In this document: positions 24,437-33,732 of the stretch, in pieces
Position numbering within the stretch: position 1 is the first letter of the stretch
Layout: every line of letters starts with the position of its first letter
Assembly (NCBI GenBank): GCA_042408965.1
Contig: JBHOQN010000089.1
Coordinates: forward strand, 1 to 64,000
From: Thermogemmatispora sp042408965
GTDB lineage: Bacteria; Chloroflexota; Ktedonobacteria; Ktedonobacterales; Ktedonobacteraceae
Direction: 5' to 3'
Length of the DNA stretch: 64,000 nt
Made by a program: the position numbers and the translations under genes
Notes under the pieces: generated by a model
Told to the model about the DNA's origin: nothing
What the model saw: only the letters and a program-made list of their open reading frames with translations
The model's database searches: none

Positions 24437-26899
24437 ATGACGTACGATCTACCCAGACCAGCAGTCATCGGAGCCGGCGTCATGGGGGCGGCCATCGCCG
24501 CCCACCTGGCCAACGTCGGCCTCCCCTGCCTTCTGCTCGACATCGTGCCGCCCGACGCCGGCCAGGACCGCAATAAGGTGGCCCGCGCCGGCCTCGAGCG
24601 CGCCCTCAAGGCCCGGCCCGCCGCCTTCTACAGTCCCCGCCAGGCGCGGCTGATCACCATCGGCAATATCGAGGACGACCTGCCCCGGCTCGCCGAGGCC
24701 ACCTGGATCATCGAGGCCGTCTCGGAGCGCCTCGATATCAAGCAGCAGCTCTACGAGAAGCTGGAGCCGCTCCTCAAGCCAGGCATGATCATCAGCTCGA
24801 ACACCTCCGGCCTGCCAGCCCACCTGCTCACTGCCGGACGCAGCGCGGCCTTCCGCCGCCAGTTTCTGATCACGCACTTCTTCAACCCCGTGCGCTACAT
24901 GCGCCTGCTAGAGATCGTGCCCGGCCGCGAGACCGACCCGGCCATCGTAGCCTACCTGCAGGAGTTCGCCACCGAGGTCCTCGGCAAGGGCGTCGTGCTG
25001 GCAAAAGACACGCCCAACTTCATCGCCAACCGCATCGGCGTCTACGGCTTCCTCTCCACGATCCGGCGCGCCCTCGCCGAGGGCTACAGCGTCAGCGAGG
25101 TCGACACGATCCTGGGGCCGAGCATGGGACGCCCGCGCTCCGCGGTCTTCCGCACCGCCGATCTCTCCGGCCTCGATACCCTGGTACACGTCGCCGACAA
25201 CATCTACGAGAACGCCCCCGACGATCCTGAGCGCGAGACCTTCCGCGTCCCCGACGTGCTGCGCGAACTGGTCAGCCGCGGCTGGCTCGGCGAGAAGAGC
25301 GGCCAGGGCTTCTACAAGCGCGTCAAGGATGCCGACGGCACGTCACGCATTCTCGAGCTCAACCTCCAGACCCTGGAGTACGAGCCACAGCAGAAAGCGC
25401 GCTTTGAATCCCTCGGCGCCGCGCGCTCCCTCGACGACCCCGCGGCGCGCATGCTCGCCGTCCTCAACGGCAACGACCGCGCCGCCAGCCTGGCGCGCGA
25501 GACGCTGGCCGACTCGCTGATCTACGCCGCCCGCCTGGCGCCAGAGATCGCCGACAGCGTGGTGGCCGTCGACCAGGCCATGCGCTGGGGCTTCAACTTC
25601 GACCTGGGGAGCTTCGAGGGCTGGGACCTCCTCCTCGAGCACCCCGAGACCCTCTACCGCGTGCTGCGCGCCCATCCCAGCTTCCAGGACGTCAGCGAGG
25701 AGAGCGCGCCAGCCAGCCTGGAGGCCCTCGTCGCGGCCCACGGCGCGCGCCTGCCAGCCCTGGTGCACCAGGTGATCACCCAGGGCGAGGGCCGCTTCTA
25801 CCGCGGCGCCCCCGGCCAGCGGCGCTACTTCGACTTCCAGAGCGGCCGCTACCAGCCCGTCCCGCAGCCACGCGGCAGCATCAGCCTGACAGCGGCGAAG
25901 GCGGCCGGCAAGGTGCTGCGCGAGAACGGCTCCGCCAGCCTCATCGACCTGGACGACGGCATCGTCTGCGTGGAGTTCCACACCAAGATGAACGCCATCG
26001 ACGACAGCATCATCGAGCTGCTGCACTACGTCGTCGAGGAGGGCCAGAAGCAGTTCCGCGCCATCGTCATCGGCAACGAGGCCGCCGACTTCTCGGCCGG
26101 GGCCAACCTCCTGCTGATGCTCATGGGCGCCCGCTCAGGCCAGTGGGAGATGCTGGAACAGGCCGTCAACGCCTTCCAGCAGGTCAACATGCTGCTCAAG
26201 TATAGCCCCGTGCCCGTGGTGGTCGCTCCCTCGGGACGCACGCTCGGCGGCGGCTGCGAGATCGTCATGCATAGCAGCCACGTGCGCGCCCACGCCGAAA
26301 CCTATATCGGCCTGGTCGAGGTCGGCGCCGGCCTCGTCCCCGGCGGCGGCGGCGTCAAGGAGCTGCTGCTGCGCCACGGCGCCAGCCTCGAGGACCAGCT
26401 CGCACGCAAGGCCGGCGGGCCGTTCGCCGCCCCGCGCCGCGTCTTCGAGATCGTGGCCATGGCGACGGTCGCCACCAGCGCCGAGGAGGCCCGCGACCTG
26501 GGCTTCCTGCGCAAGAGCGATCGCACGACCATCAACCGCGACCTGCTGCTGCGCGACGCCAGAGCCGATGCGCTGCATCTCGCCGAGGAGCGGGAGGCGG
26601 GACGCTGGCAGCCGCCGAAACCCGCCATGCTGCTGCTGCCGGGCCCCGGCGGCCGCCTGGTCCTGGAGCAGCAGATCGAAAACATGCGCCTGACTGGCAC
26701 GATCAGCGAGCATGACGCTGTGATCGGGCGCCACCTGGCGCGCATCGTCACCGGCGGCGAGACCTCGCCGCTGACACCGCTGAGCGAACAGCAGGTGCTC
26801 GATCTGGAGCGCGAGGCCTTCCTGAGCCTCTGCGGCATGGAGAAGACGCAGGAACGGATGCAGGCCATCTTGATGACCGGCAAACCCCTGCGCAATTAA
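24437..26899 (+). CDS. fadN: Bifunctional 3-hydroxyacyl-CoA dehydrogenase / enoyl-CoA hydratase (FadN type)
   Basis: An 820-residue two-enzyme protein that hydrates enoyl-CoA and oxidises 3-hydroxyacyl-CoA with NAD. The dehydrogenase half is N-terminal: Rossmann GxGxxG at residues 12-17 (GAGVMG), then LITHFFNPVRYMRLLEIVPG and DTPNFIANRIGVYG. The hydratase/isomerase half is C-terminal, with NEAADFSAGANLL and GGGCEIVMHSSHVRAHAE. This order is that of FadN, the reverse of E. coli FadB. It begins 2 nt after the thiolase stop, so the two should be co-translated. Confidence 0.93.
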   Translation: MTYDLPRPAVIGAGVMGAAIAAHLANVGLPCLLLDIVPPDAGQDRNKVARAGLERALKARPAAFYSPRQARLITIGNIEDDLPRLAEATWIIEAVSERLDIKQQLYEKLEPLLKPGMIISSNTSGLPAHLLTAGRSAAFRRQFLITHFFNPVRYMRLLEIVPGRETDPAIVAYLQEFATEVLGKGVVLAKDTPNFIANRIGVYGFLSTIRRALAEGYSVSEVDTILGPSMGRPRSAVFRTADLSGLDTLVHVADNIYENAPDDPERETFRVPDVLRELVSRGWLGEKSGQGFYKRVKDADGTSRILELNLQTLEYEPQQKARFESLGAARSLDDPAARMLAVLNGNDRAASLARETLADSLIYAARLAPEIADSVVAVDQAMRWGFNFDLGSFEGWDLLLEHPETLYRVLRAHPSFQDVSEESAPASLEALVAAHGARLPALVHQVITQGEGRFYRGAPGQRRYFDFQSGRYQPVPQPRGSISLTAAKAAGKVLRENGSASLIDLDDGIVCVEFHTKMNAIDDSIIELLHYVVEEGQKQFRAIVIGNEAADFSAGANLLLMLMGARSGQWEMLEQAVNAFQQVNMLLKYSPVPVVVAPSGRTLGGGCEIVMHSSHVRAHAETYIGLVEVGAGLVPGGGGVKELLLRHGASLEDQLARKAGGPFAAPRRVFEIVAMATVATSAEEARDLGFLRKSDRTTINRDLLLRDARADALHLAEEREAGRWQPPKPAMLLLPGPGGRLVLEQQIENMRLTGTISEHDAVIGRHLARIVTGGETSPLTPLSEQQVLDLEREAFLSLCGMEKTQERMQAILMTGKPLRN

Positions 26900-27143
26900 T
26901 GACGCACTCGTCCTGTCCGGTAGGTTCGGCGCGGTCTGCCGGCGCGCGCGGTCGCCCCGCTCCGCTGCGGGGAGGGCCGCGCTCCCCAGACCGCTGCGGG
27001 GAGGGCCGCGCTCCACGGCGCTCTCCTGCGGTAGAGATAGACACGCAAGCAGTCCATCAGGCAGTCAATCAGTCGATCAGAGGAACGGTCCCCGCACCAC
27101 GACCTGCTGCGGGCGACGACAGCACAACGAAAGGAGCTGACTC
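26900..27143 (+). repeat. Spacer with 24-bp direct repeat
   Basis: The 24-bp segment starting CCGCTGCGGGGAGG occurs at 26962-26985 and 26991-27014 (offset 29), and CAGTC/ATCAG words repeat near 27051-27078. No gene is present. The R2lox ribosome-binding site AAAGGAG is at the right end. Confidence 0.55.
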
Positions 27144-28073
27144 ATGGCCATCGACATCGGGAAAGCCTCTCTGCGTGAGCTTGGAGAACTGGGAGGAGAC
27201 GCGATCATCGTCGGCGAGATCGACGACAAGCTCGTCAACCTGCCCACCTACCGCGAGCTGTACTACCGCTGGGAGAAGCAGCAGTGGAGCACGCAGGACA
27301 TCGACTTCAGCGTCGACCGTCAGCAATGGAGCGAGGTCGAGGAGGCCGCGCGGCCTGTGCATATCAGCGGCTTCGTGGTCTTCTTCCAGGGCGAGGTCAG
27401 CGTGACCCATACGCTCATCCCCTACTGCGCCGCCATGCCCAGCGAGGAGCAGCGCATCTTCCTGACGACGCAGCTCGTCGACGAGGCACGCCACGCCACC
27501 TTCTTTGATCGCTTCTTCCGCGATGCGCTCGGCTTCGAGGGACCGGACATCGAGTCGCTGCTGCAGCAGATTCGGCCGCTGCTGCGCGAGGGCGAGCGCC
27601 AGATTCTCATGGAGGGCCTGGTCGACGTCGGCAAGCGCATCCACGACGATCCGACGAACATGGCCTATCTGGTCGAGGGCGTGACGCTCTATCACGTCAT
27701 TACCGAGGGCACCCTGGCCCTGGCCGGCCAGCGCAGCATGCTCAACCGCAACAAGCGCATGGGCTGGTACCCCGGCTTCCAGCAGGGCTTTAACGCCATC
27801 GCCCGCGATGAGTCGCGCCACGTCCTTTTCGGCGTTCGCTTTCTGCGCGACATGGTGCAGGAGCAGCCCGCCTATGCCGACGTGATCCGCAACACGATCA
27901 CGCGCTGGATGCCGCAGATCCACGAGACGCTCTATCTCTCCGATTTCCAGCGGGCGCTGCTGGCCAGCTTCGGCGAGGACCCCGATGAGATCATCCGCTT
28001 CGGCATGAACTCGCTGCGCAAGAAGCTCAAGGTCATTGGCCTCTCGGCTGATTTCCTGCCGGCGGTCTCCTGA
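27144..28073 (+). CDS. R2-like ligand-binding oxidase (R2lox, Mn/Fe)
   Basis: A 309-residue ferritin-like protein of the ribonucleotide reductase R2 superfamily, but with R2lox signatures. Metal ligands appear as Glu84, Glu114, His117, Glu188, Glu223 and His226 (FFQGEVS, VDEARHATF, ITEGTLA, RDESRHVLF). Val87 (three after Glu84) and Tyr183 (five before Glu188) sit where R2lox forms its Val-Tyr cross-link. Known members carry a Mn/Fe centre and a bound long-chain fatty acid; their physiological reaction is unsettled. It is the last gene of the fatty-acid cluster, 244 nt after fadN, on the same strand and with its own AAAGGAG. No ribonucleotide reductase large subunit is near. Confidence 0.88.
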   Translation: MAIDIGKASLRELGELGGDAIIVGEIDDKLVNLPTYRELYYRWEKQQWSTQDIDFSVDRQQWSEVEEAARPVHISGFVVFFQGEVSVTHTLIPYCAAMPSEEQRIFLTTQLVDEARHATFFDRFFRDALGFEGPDIESLLQQIRPLLREGERQILMEGLVDVGKRIHDDPTNMAYLVEGVTLYHVITEGTLALAGQRSMLNRNKRMGWYPGFQQGFNAIARDESRHVLFGVRFLRDMVQEQPAYADVIRNTITRWMPQIHETLYLSDFQRALLASFGEDPDEIIRFGMNSLRKKLKVIGLSADFLPAVS

Positions 28074-28780
28074 CTGCTGGCCGTCGCGCGATGCGGCCAG
28101 ATGGGCTGCGTCGCGCGAGCGGCAGGCCGGCGTGTGCCCGTCTGGGGGTGTGGGGCACGCGCCCCGCAGCGCGGAGGAGGATCGGCCCGCCCTGCCCATG
28201 GGGCCAGGGGTGTCCCTTCCTCCTCCGTCTCTCTGGTTCGAGCCTGCCCTGCTGCCAGGCCGCGCGCTTCGTCTCTCGCCCGCTGCTGCCTGGAGGCTGC
28301 GCCTCTCCTACAAGCTCCACCATCGATCAGCAGAGAGAGCGCGCGCGCGCTCAACGCGAAACGGATCGCTCAGCAGGCAGCCCCATCGTTTTGGAGCACC
28401 TGACGCCTATCCGCGACCCTTCCCGCCTCGAGAGGCAAGGGCGCGCGCCCGGAGACCAGGCGGCGTCTACAGCGCCGGTCATTTTGCCCAGGTGGATGCG
28501 TTCAGCGCCTACAAGGCCCAGGCGCAGGAGAGGAGATCAGGGCGCTGCCCGCAAGCGACCGCCTGACGCCGCAGGACCTGCACCTGATCCGGCAGAGCCT
28601 GAGCAGCGAGCGCCCCAGATACGATCGGCAGGCACGCACCAGAACAGGCCAGGCTGGCGCCGGCATCGCACCGGTCAACCAGCCTGGCCTGAGCAACCCT
28701 CTTACCCGCATCATCACAGAGGCAGGGCCTCTCACAGGGGCAGGGCCTCTCACCCACCCCCAGGGACCAGCGCCAGAGCG
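28074..28780. other. 707-bp gene-free gap
   Basis: Long frames cross it on both strands but none has a family match or ribosome-binding site. GGCAGGGCCTCTCAC is repeated at 28721-28735 and 28739-28753; each can fold as AGAGGC/GCCTCT, possibly ending transcription of the ABC ATPase gene on the minus strand. Confidence 0.45.
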
Positions 28781-29890
28781 CTAGAAGTAGGCCACCTGCG
28801 TCTCGCTGTCAAAGAGATGGATCTGATCGGGATCAACGTGCAGCTTCAGCGGCTCCCCCACCACCGGATGCGTCCGCGGATCAAGGCGCGCCACCAGCGT
28901 AGTATCCTTCACCGACATGTGCACCTGCACCTCACTGCCCAGATGCTCGACCACATCGACCGGGGCCACAATCTGCGAGCCATCCTCAGACCCCGCTCCC
29001 AGCAGGCTCGCGTCGCGCAGATGCTCAGGGCGCACGCCAAAGACCACCTTGCGTCCCCTCGCCGCCCTGGCCTTCTCCACATACTTCGGCGGCACCTGGA
29101 CCCGCCCGAAGCCGTCCAGCAGAATCGCCGCACCCACCCCATCATCCACCACCCGCGCCTCAGGAAAGAAGTTCATCGCCGGCGAGCCAATAAAGCCAGC
29201 CACAAACATGTTCGCCGGATGGTCGTAGAGTTCCTGCGGCGGCCCCATCTGCTGAATCTCACCGCCGTTAAGCACCACAATGCGATCGCCCATCGTCATG
29301 GCCTCAACCTGGTCGTGCGTCACATAGATAAAGGTCGTCTGAATACGCCGATGCAATTTGATGATCTCCGCGCGCATCTGCACACGCAGCTTGGCATCCA
29401 GGTTCGAGAGCGGCTCGTCCATCAAGAAGACCTGCGCATCACGCACAATGGCCCGCCCCAGCGCCACACGCTGCCGCTGGCCGCCCGAAAGCTCCTTCGG
29501 CTTGCGATTGAGCAGATGGGCGATCTCCAGAATCTCGGCCGCCTGCTGGACCCGCTTCTTGATCTCCTGCCGGGAGACATGGCGTAGCTTGAGGCTGAAG
29601 GCCATATTATCAAAGACGTTCATGTGAGGATAGAGAGCATAGTTCTGGAAGACCATCGCGATATCGCGATCCTTCGGCTCCACACCATTGACCAGCCGCT
29701 CGCCAATGTAGATCTCGCCGGCGGTCGGCTCCTCCAGCCCGGCGATCATCCGCAGGCAGGTACTCTTCCCACAGCCTGACGGCCCCACCAGCACCAGGAA
29801 TTCCCGATCCTTGACATCCAGATTGATGTCGCGCACAACATCAACCTTCTCAAAGCGTTTGTACACATGCAAAAAGCGTACACGGGCCAT
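28781..29890 (-). CDS. ugpC: Sugar ABC transporter ATP-binding protein (MalK/UgpC/MsmK type)
   Basis: A 369-residue ATPase that powers import of oligosaccharides or glycerol-phosphates. Walker A GPSGCGKST (36-44), Q-loop MVFQNYALYPHMNV, signature LSGGQRQRVALGRAIV, Walker B VFLMDEPLSNLD and switch VTHD are intact. The C-terminal TOBE/regulatory domain is present (VFGVRPEHLRDASL). AAAGGAG lies 6 nt before ATG 29890. No permease or binding-protein gene is adjacent, so it probably serves several sugar transporters, as MsmK does. Confidence 0.92.
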   Translation of the reverse strand: MARVRFLHVYKRFEKVDVVRDINLDVKDREFLVLVGPSGCGKSTCLRMIAGLEEPTAGEIYIGERLVNGVEPKDRDIAMVFQNYALYPHMNVFDNMAFSLKLRHVSRQEIKKRVQQAAEILEIAHLLNRKPKELSGGQRQRVALGRAIVRDAQVFLMDEPLSNLDAKLRVQMRAEIIKLHRRIQTTFIYVTHDQVEAMTMGDRIVVLNGGEIQQMGPPQELYDHPANMFVAGFIGSPAMNFFPEARVVDDGVGAAILLDGFGRVQVPPKYVEKARAARGRKVVFGVRPEHLRDASLLGAGSEDGSQIVAPVDVVEHLGSEVQVHMSVKDTTLVARLDPRTHPVVGEPLKLHVDPDQIHLFDSETQVAYF

Positions 29891-30462
29891 AACAACTCCT
29901 TTGCGCTCCAGGTAGCAGGCCTTCAGGGACCCGCTACGGCCACTGTTTCAAGAGCTATCGCTTGGTGCCCACGTTGCAACTGACCGCCGAGTCAGAGGGG
30001 AGTCAACGGGGCCTCTTCGCGCGCGATCCCCGCCACAGGCACACCGCTCCAGGAGAGCAGAGCGCAACAGGATGGGACGAGCGCTATTTAGAGTATACAC
30101 GCAAGCACCGGCCTGGCGCAATCAATCCGTCCGCGCCAGGCCAGCAGCGCCAGGGGCTGCCCGACGTCCGCCTCACAGAGACGCCGCACAGCCCCGCCCG
30201 CACAGCGACGCTGCTCCAGACAGAGCGAGATCCTCCCTCCGGAGCGGCGCCACAGCCGAGCAGCTCCCCTCACCGGCCCAAAAGTCCTGGAGGCCGAGAC
30301 CGGATCTTCCCCGCAGATGGCCCGCCAGCAGCCCCTGGCGCAATGCTGGCTGCTCGCTTACAAAAGCAGCTCTGGAGCGTCTACGTTGCCATGATCGATG
30401 TCATAACAATGATCGAAATATGTGACCTTTGTGTGAATTTCTAGAAAAAGGGCGCTTTCCTC

Positions 30463-30492
30463 TAGACAAGAAGATATGTTTTCGTGCATACT
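30463..30492 (+). promoter_or_regulatory. Candidate promoter of small helical gene
   Basis: TAGACA (30463-30468) and CATACT (30487-30492) are separated by 18 nt in an AT-rich island. Transcription would start just ahead of the inverted repeat at 30510-30535. Confidence 0.4.
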
Positions 30493-30509
30493 ATGAATGT
30501 AAGCTAACC

Positions 30510-30535
30510 TGTATGTTCCTAACAAGTAACATACA
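30510..30535. promoter_or_regulatory. Inverted repeat TGTATGTT / AACATACA (candidate operator)
   Basis: Perfect 8-bp arms TGTATGTT (30510-30517) and AACATACA (30528-30535) with a 10-nt centre lie in the leader of the 76-residue gene. The spacing suits a dimeric regulator. Confidence 0.55.
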
Positions 30536-30655
30536 TTGTAATCACAACGCTATAGAGCTGTTGACCTTAGCCGACAAAAGACGTAGCGCCCACCACTGAC
30601 CTGACACCAGGTCAGCGAGTCACACAGCGGCGTACCGAGAGAAGGGGAGGAAACC

Positions 30656-30886
30656 ATGCTGAGAACCAACGAACATGGCAGCGAAGTGGCGCGATTACTC
30701 AAACAGATCAGCGACGAGTACGAGGCTGCGCAACGCGGCCTGAGTGGCCTGGCCTGCGGAGTATCGCGCCACGATTTCATCACCGCGCGGATGGAGCATC
30801 TGGGTCAGTTGCATAACCAGCTCCAGGCCATCGTGGGGGACTCGGCCATCGCCATGATCGCCGAACGGCTCAACACCCTGCATTAG
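30656..30886 (+). CDS. Small helical protein of unknown function
   Basis: A 76-residue protein predicted to be two or three helices (EVARLLKQISDEYEAAQRGL, FITARMEHLGQLHNQLQAIV). It has no cysteines, no membrane segment and no recognised domain. GGGGAGGAAACC before ATG 30656 is a strong ribosome-binding site. A strong intrinsic terminator follows 61 nt after the stop and an operator-like repeat precedes it, so it is an independent, regulated transcription unit despite its size. Confidence 0.75.
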   Translation: MLRTNEHGSEVARLLKQISDEYEAAQRGLSGLACGVSRHDFITARMEHLGQLHNQLQAIVGDSAIAMIAERLNTLH

Positions 30887-30947
30887 CCAGGCGACGCAGA
30901 CCCCCTATCCACGACGACAAGCACTCTTATTTCACTTATCCGTCAAG

Positions 30948-30972
30948 AACGGCCCTCGGGGCCGTTTTTTTC
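30948..30972 (+). terminator. Intrinsic terminator
   Basis: AACGGCCC (30948-30955), loop TCG, GGGCCGTT (30959-30966), then a run of T. Classical terminator of the 76-residue gene. Confidence 0.85.
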
Positions 30973-31060
30973 CGCGCCACGGCCGGGCAGACAGCCAGCG
31001 AGGGGCCTCGCCCCCTCCTCCGTCGCTCCAGCTCCCTCCAGGCGCGCCGCATCCAGCGGC

Positions 31061-31094
31061 AAAAAGAAGAGGCGGCCAGGCAGGCCACCTCTTC
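31061..31094 (-). terminator. Intrinsic terminator of methyltransferase gene
   Basis: On the minus strand GAAGAGG-T-GGCC pairs with GGCC-G-CCTCTTC around a 5-nt loop and is followed by TTTTT (plus-strand A at 31061-31065). It lies 72 nt past the stop of the methyltransferase gene. Confidence 0.82.
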
Positions 31095-31165
31095 TGCTCC
31101 AGGAGAGAAACACGGATGGAAAGGGTATCTGGCACTCGTGTCTCCCCCCGTCAGATCAGATCAGG

Positions 31166-32104
31166 CTAGAGCAGCACCTCCTCAAGGACGAGCGCCTGTG
31201 CCTCCTGAGTAGCAGCCACGCACTGCACATCATCCGCCGAGGACGAGGTTCCCGGCCAGACCCCGCTCACCACATACTCCGTTTCCTCACAGACAAATGT
31301 TTCCTGATCAAAGACATTGCCCTCCTCATCGAAGAAACACTGCAGCCAGCTCGTCAGGTCTTCAGAAGAGAGGCCTGGCGCCCCTTCGCACACGAACCAT
31401 TCAGCAATCCCCTGCAAATAGGCGCGATAGTCGGCTGTCAGCGGGTAGCGACGCAGAATGCGGTAGGTCCTCTCCTGGACATCCTCATAGCCAGCCTCAC
31501 GCAGGTAACTGGCCAGCTTCGAGCCAACCCAGCTATCCTCAAACGGATAGCCATGCTCAACGCGCACCTGCTCCCAGCGCTCACGCGCCTGGAAGACCCG
31601 CGCCTGTAGACCGGCATCGATATTATGGAAGCGCATGGTGCCGAAATCAATATCCTTCATGATCAGGCGGCCGCCAGGGACCAGATAGCGCCCCAGAGCC
31701 TTGAAGGTCCGCCCCGGCTCAGGGAGATACTGGCTGACATTGGCGCTAAAGATCGCATCGACTGTACCATGCGCGAGAGGCAACTGCTCTAACGTCGCCA
31801 GCTTGTATTCCACCTGGCGCTGATACCAGGTGCCGGCGCTGCGGCGTTGGGCCGTGACCAGGGCCTCGACCGAGATGTCCACCCCAATGACCCGCCCCTG
31901 AGGGCCAATCGCCCTGACCAGCAGAGGAATCCAGAGACCTGGGCCACAGCCAGCATCCACGATCAGGCTGCCCGCCTTGAGCTGGAGATCGCGGATCATC
32001 TGCTCACGTTCAACCGCCTTACAGCGATGGTGCATCTCCAACCAGGCCACCGCGTTGAGGGGAAGCCCACACTCATTCCCAAAGACCAGATTATTCGCTG
32101 CCAT
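31166..32104 (-). CDS. SAM-dependent class I methyltransferase
   Basis: A 312-residue soluble methyltransferase. Motif I VDAGCGPGLWIPLL, the acidic residue after beta-2 in VIGVDISVEAL and post-motif VDAIFSANVSQYLPEPGRTFKALGRYLVPGG show the Rossmann SAM fold of the ubiE-like group. The C-terminal 110 residues are extra and may bind substrate, which is not identifiable. ATG 32104 has GAGG at good spacing; the longer frame to 32137 lacks it. It is monocistronic between its own extended -10 promoter and terminator. Confidence 0.85.
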   Translation of the reverse strand: MAANNLVFGNECGLPLNAVAWLEMHHRCKAVEREQMIRDLQLKAGSLIVDAGCGPGLWIPLLVRAIGPQGRVIGVDISVEALVTAQRRSAGTWYQRQVEYKLATLEQLPLAHGTVDAIFSANVSQYLPEPGRTFKALGRYLVPGGRLIMKDIDFGTMRFHNIDAGLQARVFQARERWEQVRVEHGYPFEDSWVGSKLASYLREAGYEDVQERTYRILRRYPLTADYRAYLQGIAEWFVCEGAPGLSSEDLTSWLQCFFDEEGNVFDQETFVCEETEYVVSGVWPGTSSSADDVQCVAATQEAQALVLEEVLL

Positions 32105-32163
32105 AATACAATCCTCGCCTTCGCGCACGTGGCGCAAACAAAGGTTTCTTCAATGATGAGGGG

Positions 32164-32193
32164 AGTATAACATGTGGGCCTCAGTGAGCACAA
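32164..32193 (-). promoter_or_regulatory. Promoter of methyltransferase gene
   Basis: Minus strand: TTGTGC (32188-32193), 18-nt spacer, then TATACT (32164-32169) preceded by TGT, an extended -10 arrangement, 60 nt before the start codon. Confidence 0.5.
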
Positions 32194-32452
32194 TAGTTTG
32201 TGTACATTTGTGGGACTTTTGTAATACTTTGTTCATGCGGCGGACTCTCCAGAAAGCAACCAGTCAGGCGCATCATGCAGCTTCCTCCATACACACACCC
32301 TCATCAAAGGCCCCTCAAGCCAGACCAGCAGCGCATTCAAAGCCCGGGAGGTCCCCCGCCGCTCAGTATTAAAATATCGTAATAAATTCACGGTTACATG
32401 AAAATACATTCACGAAACGGCAACGCCCTGGCCATGACAGCCAGCCACGTGA

Positions 32453-32458
32453 TATAAT
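32453..32458 (+). promoter_or_regulatory. TATAAT -10 element
   Basis: Perfect TATAAT about 100 nt upstream of the HTH-GAF gene. No good -35 box is seen at 17 nt. Confidence 0.35.
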
Positions 32459-32558
32459 CGAGTCGAGTATTTGCTTTCTAAGGGCCATTATCAGGAAGAA
32501 CAGACATGTTTCAGGGTGTTTCTCCACCAGCGAGGCCACCGATAGGAGAGCATGCACA

Positions 32559-33701
32559 ATGAACACAGGATTTGATCCATCGCGCGAGCGCCCGCTGCGC
32601 TCTTCGCGGAGGGGACCGCGACCCAGCAAGGCCGAGAGCCGCATCCCCAGAGCGCGCTATCCCGGCGCCAGCGCTCCCCCTCACGTCCACGAGCTGAGCA
32701 CAGCCGAGCAGCACCCCCCAGCCACCGAGGCCCCGGCGCTCTCGCCGTTCAGCCGTCTCTTACAGCAACTCCTGAAGCGCGACCGCGCAGAAATCACCCG
32801 CGTTGCCCATGTCCTCAATGTCTCGGAGAATACCGTCTACCGCTGGATGAACGGCATCTCAGAGCCGCGTCCGATCTACCTCAAGCAGCTCCTGGACGCG
32901 CTGCCCGACCATCGGCGCGAGCTGACCGCCGCCATCCAGGAGAGCTTTCCCAACGCCCTGGAGACGTCCAGCGTCAGCGAGCTACCAGAGGTCGCCAGAG
33001 ACCTCTACCGCCAGGTCCTCGACCTGCGCGCCACGATCGCAGAGGATGACACACGGCGCTGGCAGATCATCCAGGCTATTTTCGAGCAGGCCATCAAGCA
33101 TCTCGACCTCGAACAGCACGGCATCGCCCTGACCTACGCCGAACTGATGCCTCCCCACGAAGACGGCATTCATTCGCTCTACGAGGCCGAGATGCGCGCC
33201 ACCAGCCCCTGGCCCTCCAATCAGGAGAGCCGCGCCTTTCTGGGGAGCACTACCCTGGCCGGAACCGCTGCCATCCTGCAGCACCCACAAATCTGGAGCG
33301 ACCTCAACGGCGAGCAGCGCCACCAGTTCTTCGCCGAAGAGTTCGAGCGCAGCGCCTGCGCCTGCCCGGTCATGTACGCGGGCCGCTGCTCAGGTGTGCT
33401 CATCGTCTCGAGCACACGGCCAGACTTCTTCACCCAGCCCGTACGCCAGGCCGTGGCCGAATACGCCCACCTGCTCTCCCTGGCGCTCAAGGAGGCCGCT
33501 TTCTACGCACCTGGCCTGCTCCACCTGCGGCCTATGCCCGATATCCGCTGGCAGCGCAGCCAGATGAGCAGGAGCTTCATCCAGCGTGTGATCTCCTGCG
33601 CCCGTAAATATCAGCTCTCACGCCAGGAGGCCGAGATGCGCGTTCGCCTGGAAATGGAGGCGGAGTTCGAGGAGATCGCTCCCACGCAGCTCATTCCCTG
33701 A
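32559..33701 (+). CDS. HTH-GAF transcriptional regulator
   Basis: A 380-residue protein. A basic, disordered N-terminus (about 60 residues) precedes an XRE-like HTH (RAEITRVAHVLNVSENTVYRW) and then a GAF-type sensory domain from about residue 200 to 330 (SRAFLGSTTLAGTAAILQ, CPVMYAGRCSGVLIVSS). The C-terminus is helical. AGGAGAG precedes ATG 32559. GAF domains bind small molecules or cofactors, but the ligand is not readable. No linked target operon; the gene after it encodes an unrelated membrane-anchored protein. Confidence 0.72.
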   Translation: MNTGFDPSRERPLRSSRRGPRPSKAESRIPRARYPGASAPPHVHELSTAEQHPPATEAPALSPFSRLLQQLLKRDRAEITRVAHVLNVSENTVYRWMNGISEPRPIYLKQLLDALPDHRRELTAAIQESFPNALETSSVSELPEVARDLYRQVLDLRATIAEDDTRRWQIIQAIFEQAIKHLDLEQHGIALTYAELMPPHEDGIHSLYEAEMRATSPWPSNQESRAFLGSTTLAGTAAILQHPQIWSDLNGEQRHQFFAEEFERSACACPVMYAGRCSGVLIVSSTRPDFFTQPVRQAVAEYAHLLSLALKEAAFYAPGLLHLRPMPDIRWQRSQMSRSFIQRVISCARKYQLSRQEAEMRVRLEMEAEFEEIAPTQLIP

Positions 33702-33732
33702 GGCAGCGCCACTCACTCCACCAGGCCCGTCC

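Larger units (their letters stand above)
29891..30655. other. 765-bp gap, AT-rich right part
   Basis: The left half is GC-rich without a supported gene. The right part (30400-30560) is AT-rich and carries two TCTAGA words (30440, 30461), a promoter-like pair and an inverted repeat, listed separately. Confidence 0.45.
32105..32558. other. Divergent intergenic region
   Basis: AT-richer than its surroundings. It holds the methyltransferase promoter on the minus strand (32164-32193) and a TATAAT on the plus strand (32453-32458) ahead of the HTH-GAF gene. No gene seen. Confidence 0.45.

Noticed and set aside
28230..28270. GGTTCGAGCC, tRNA T-loop-like sequence
   Set aside because: The flanking bases do not form the T stem, and no anticodon or acceptor stem can be built around it.
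28091..29587. 498-codon plus-strand frame
   Set aside because: Overlaps the well-supported ABC ATPase gene in antisense and continues into non-coding DNA; composition typical of a shadow.
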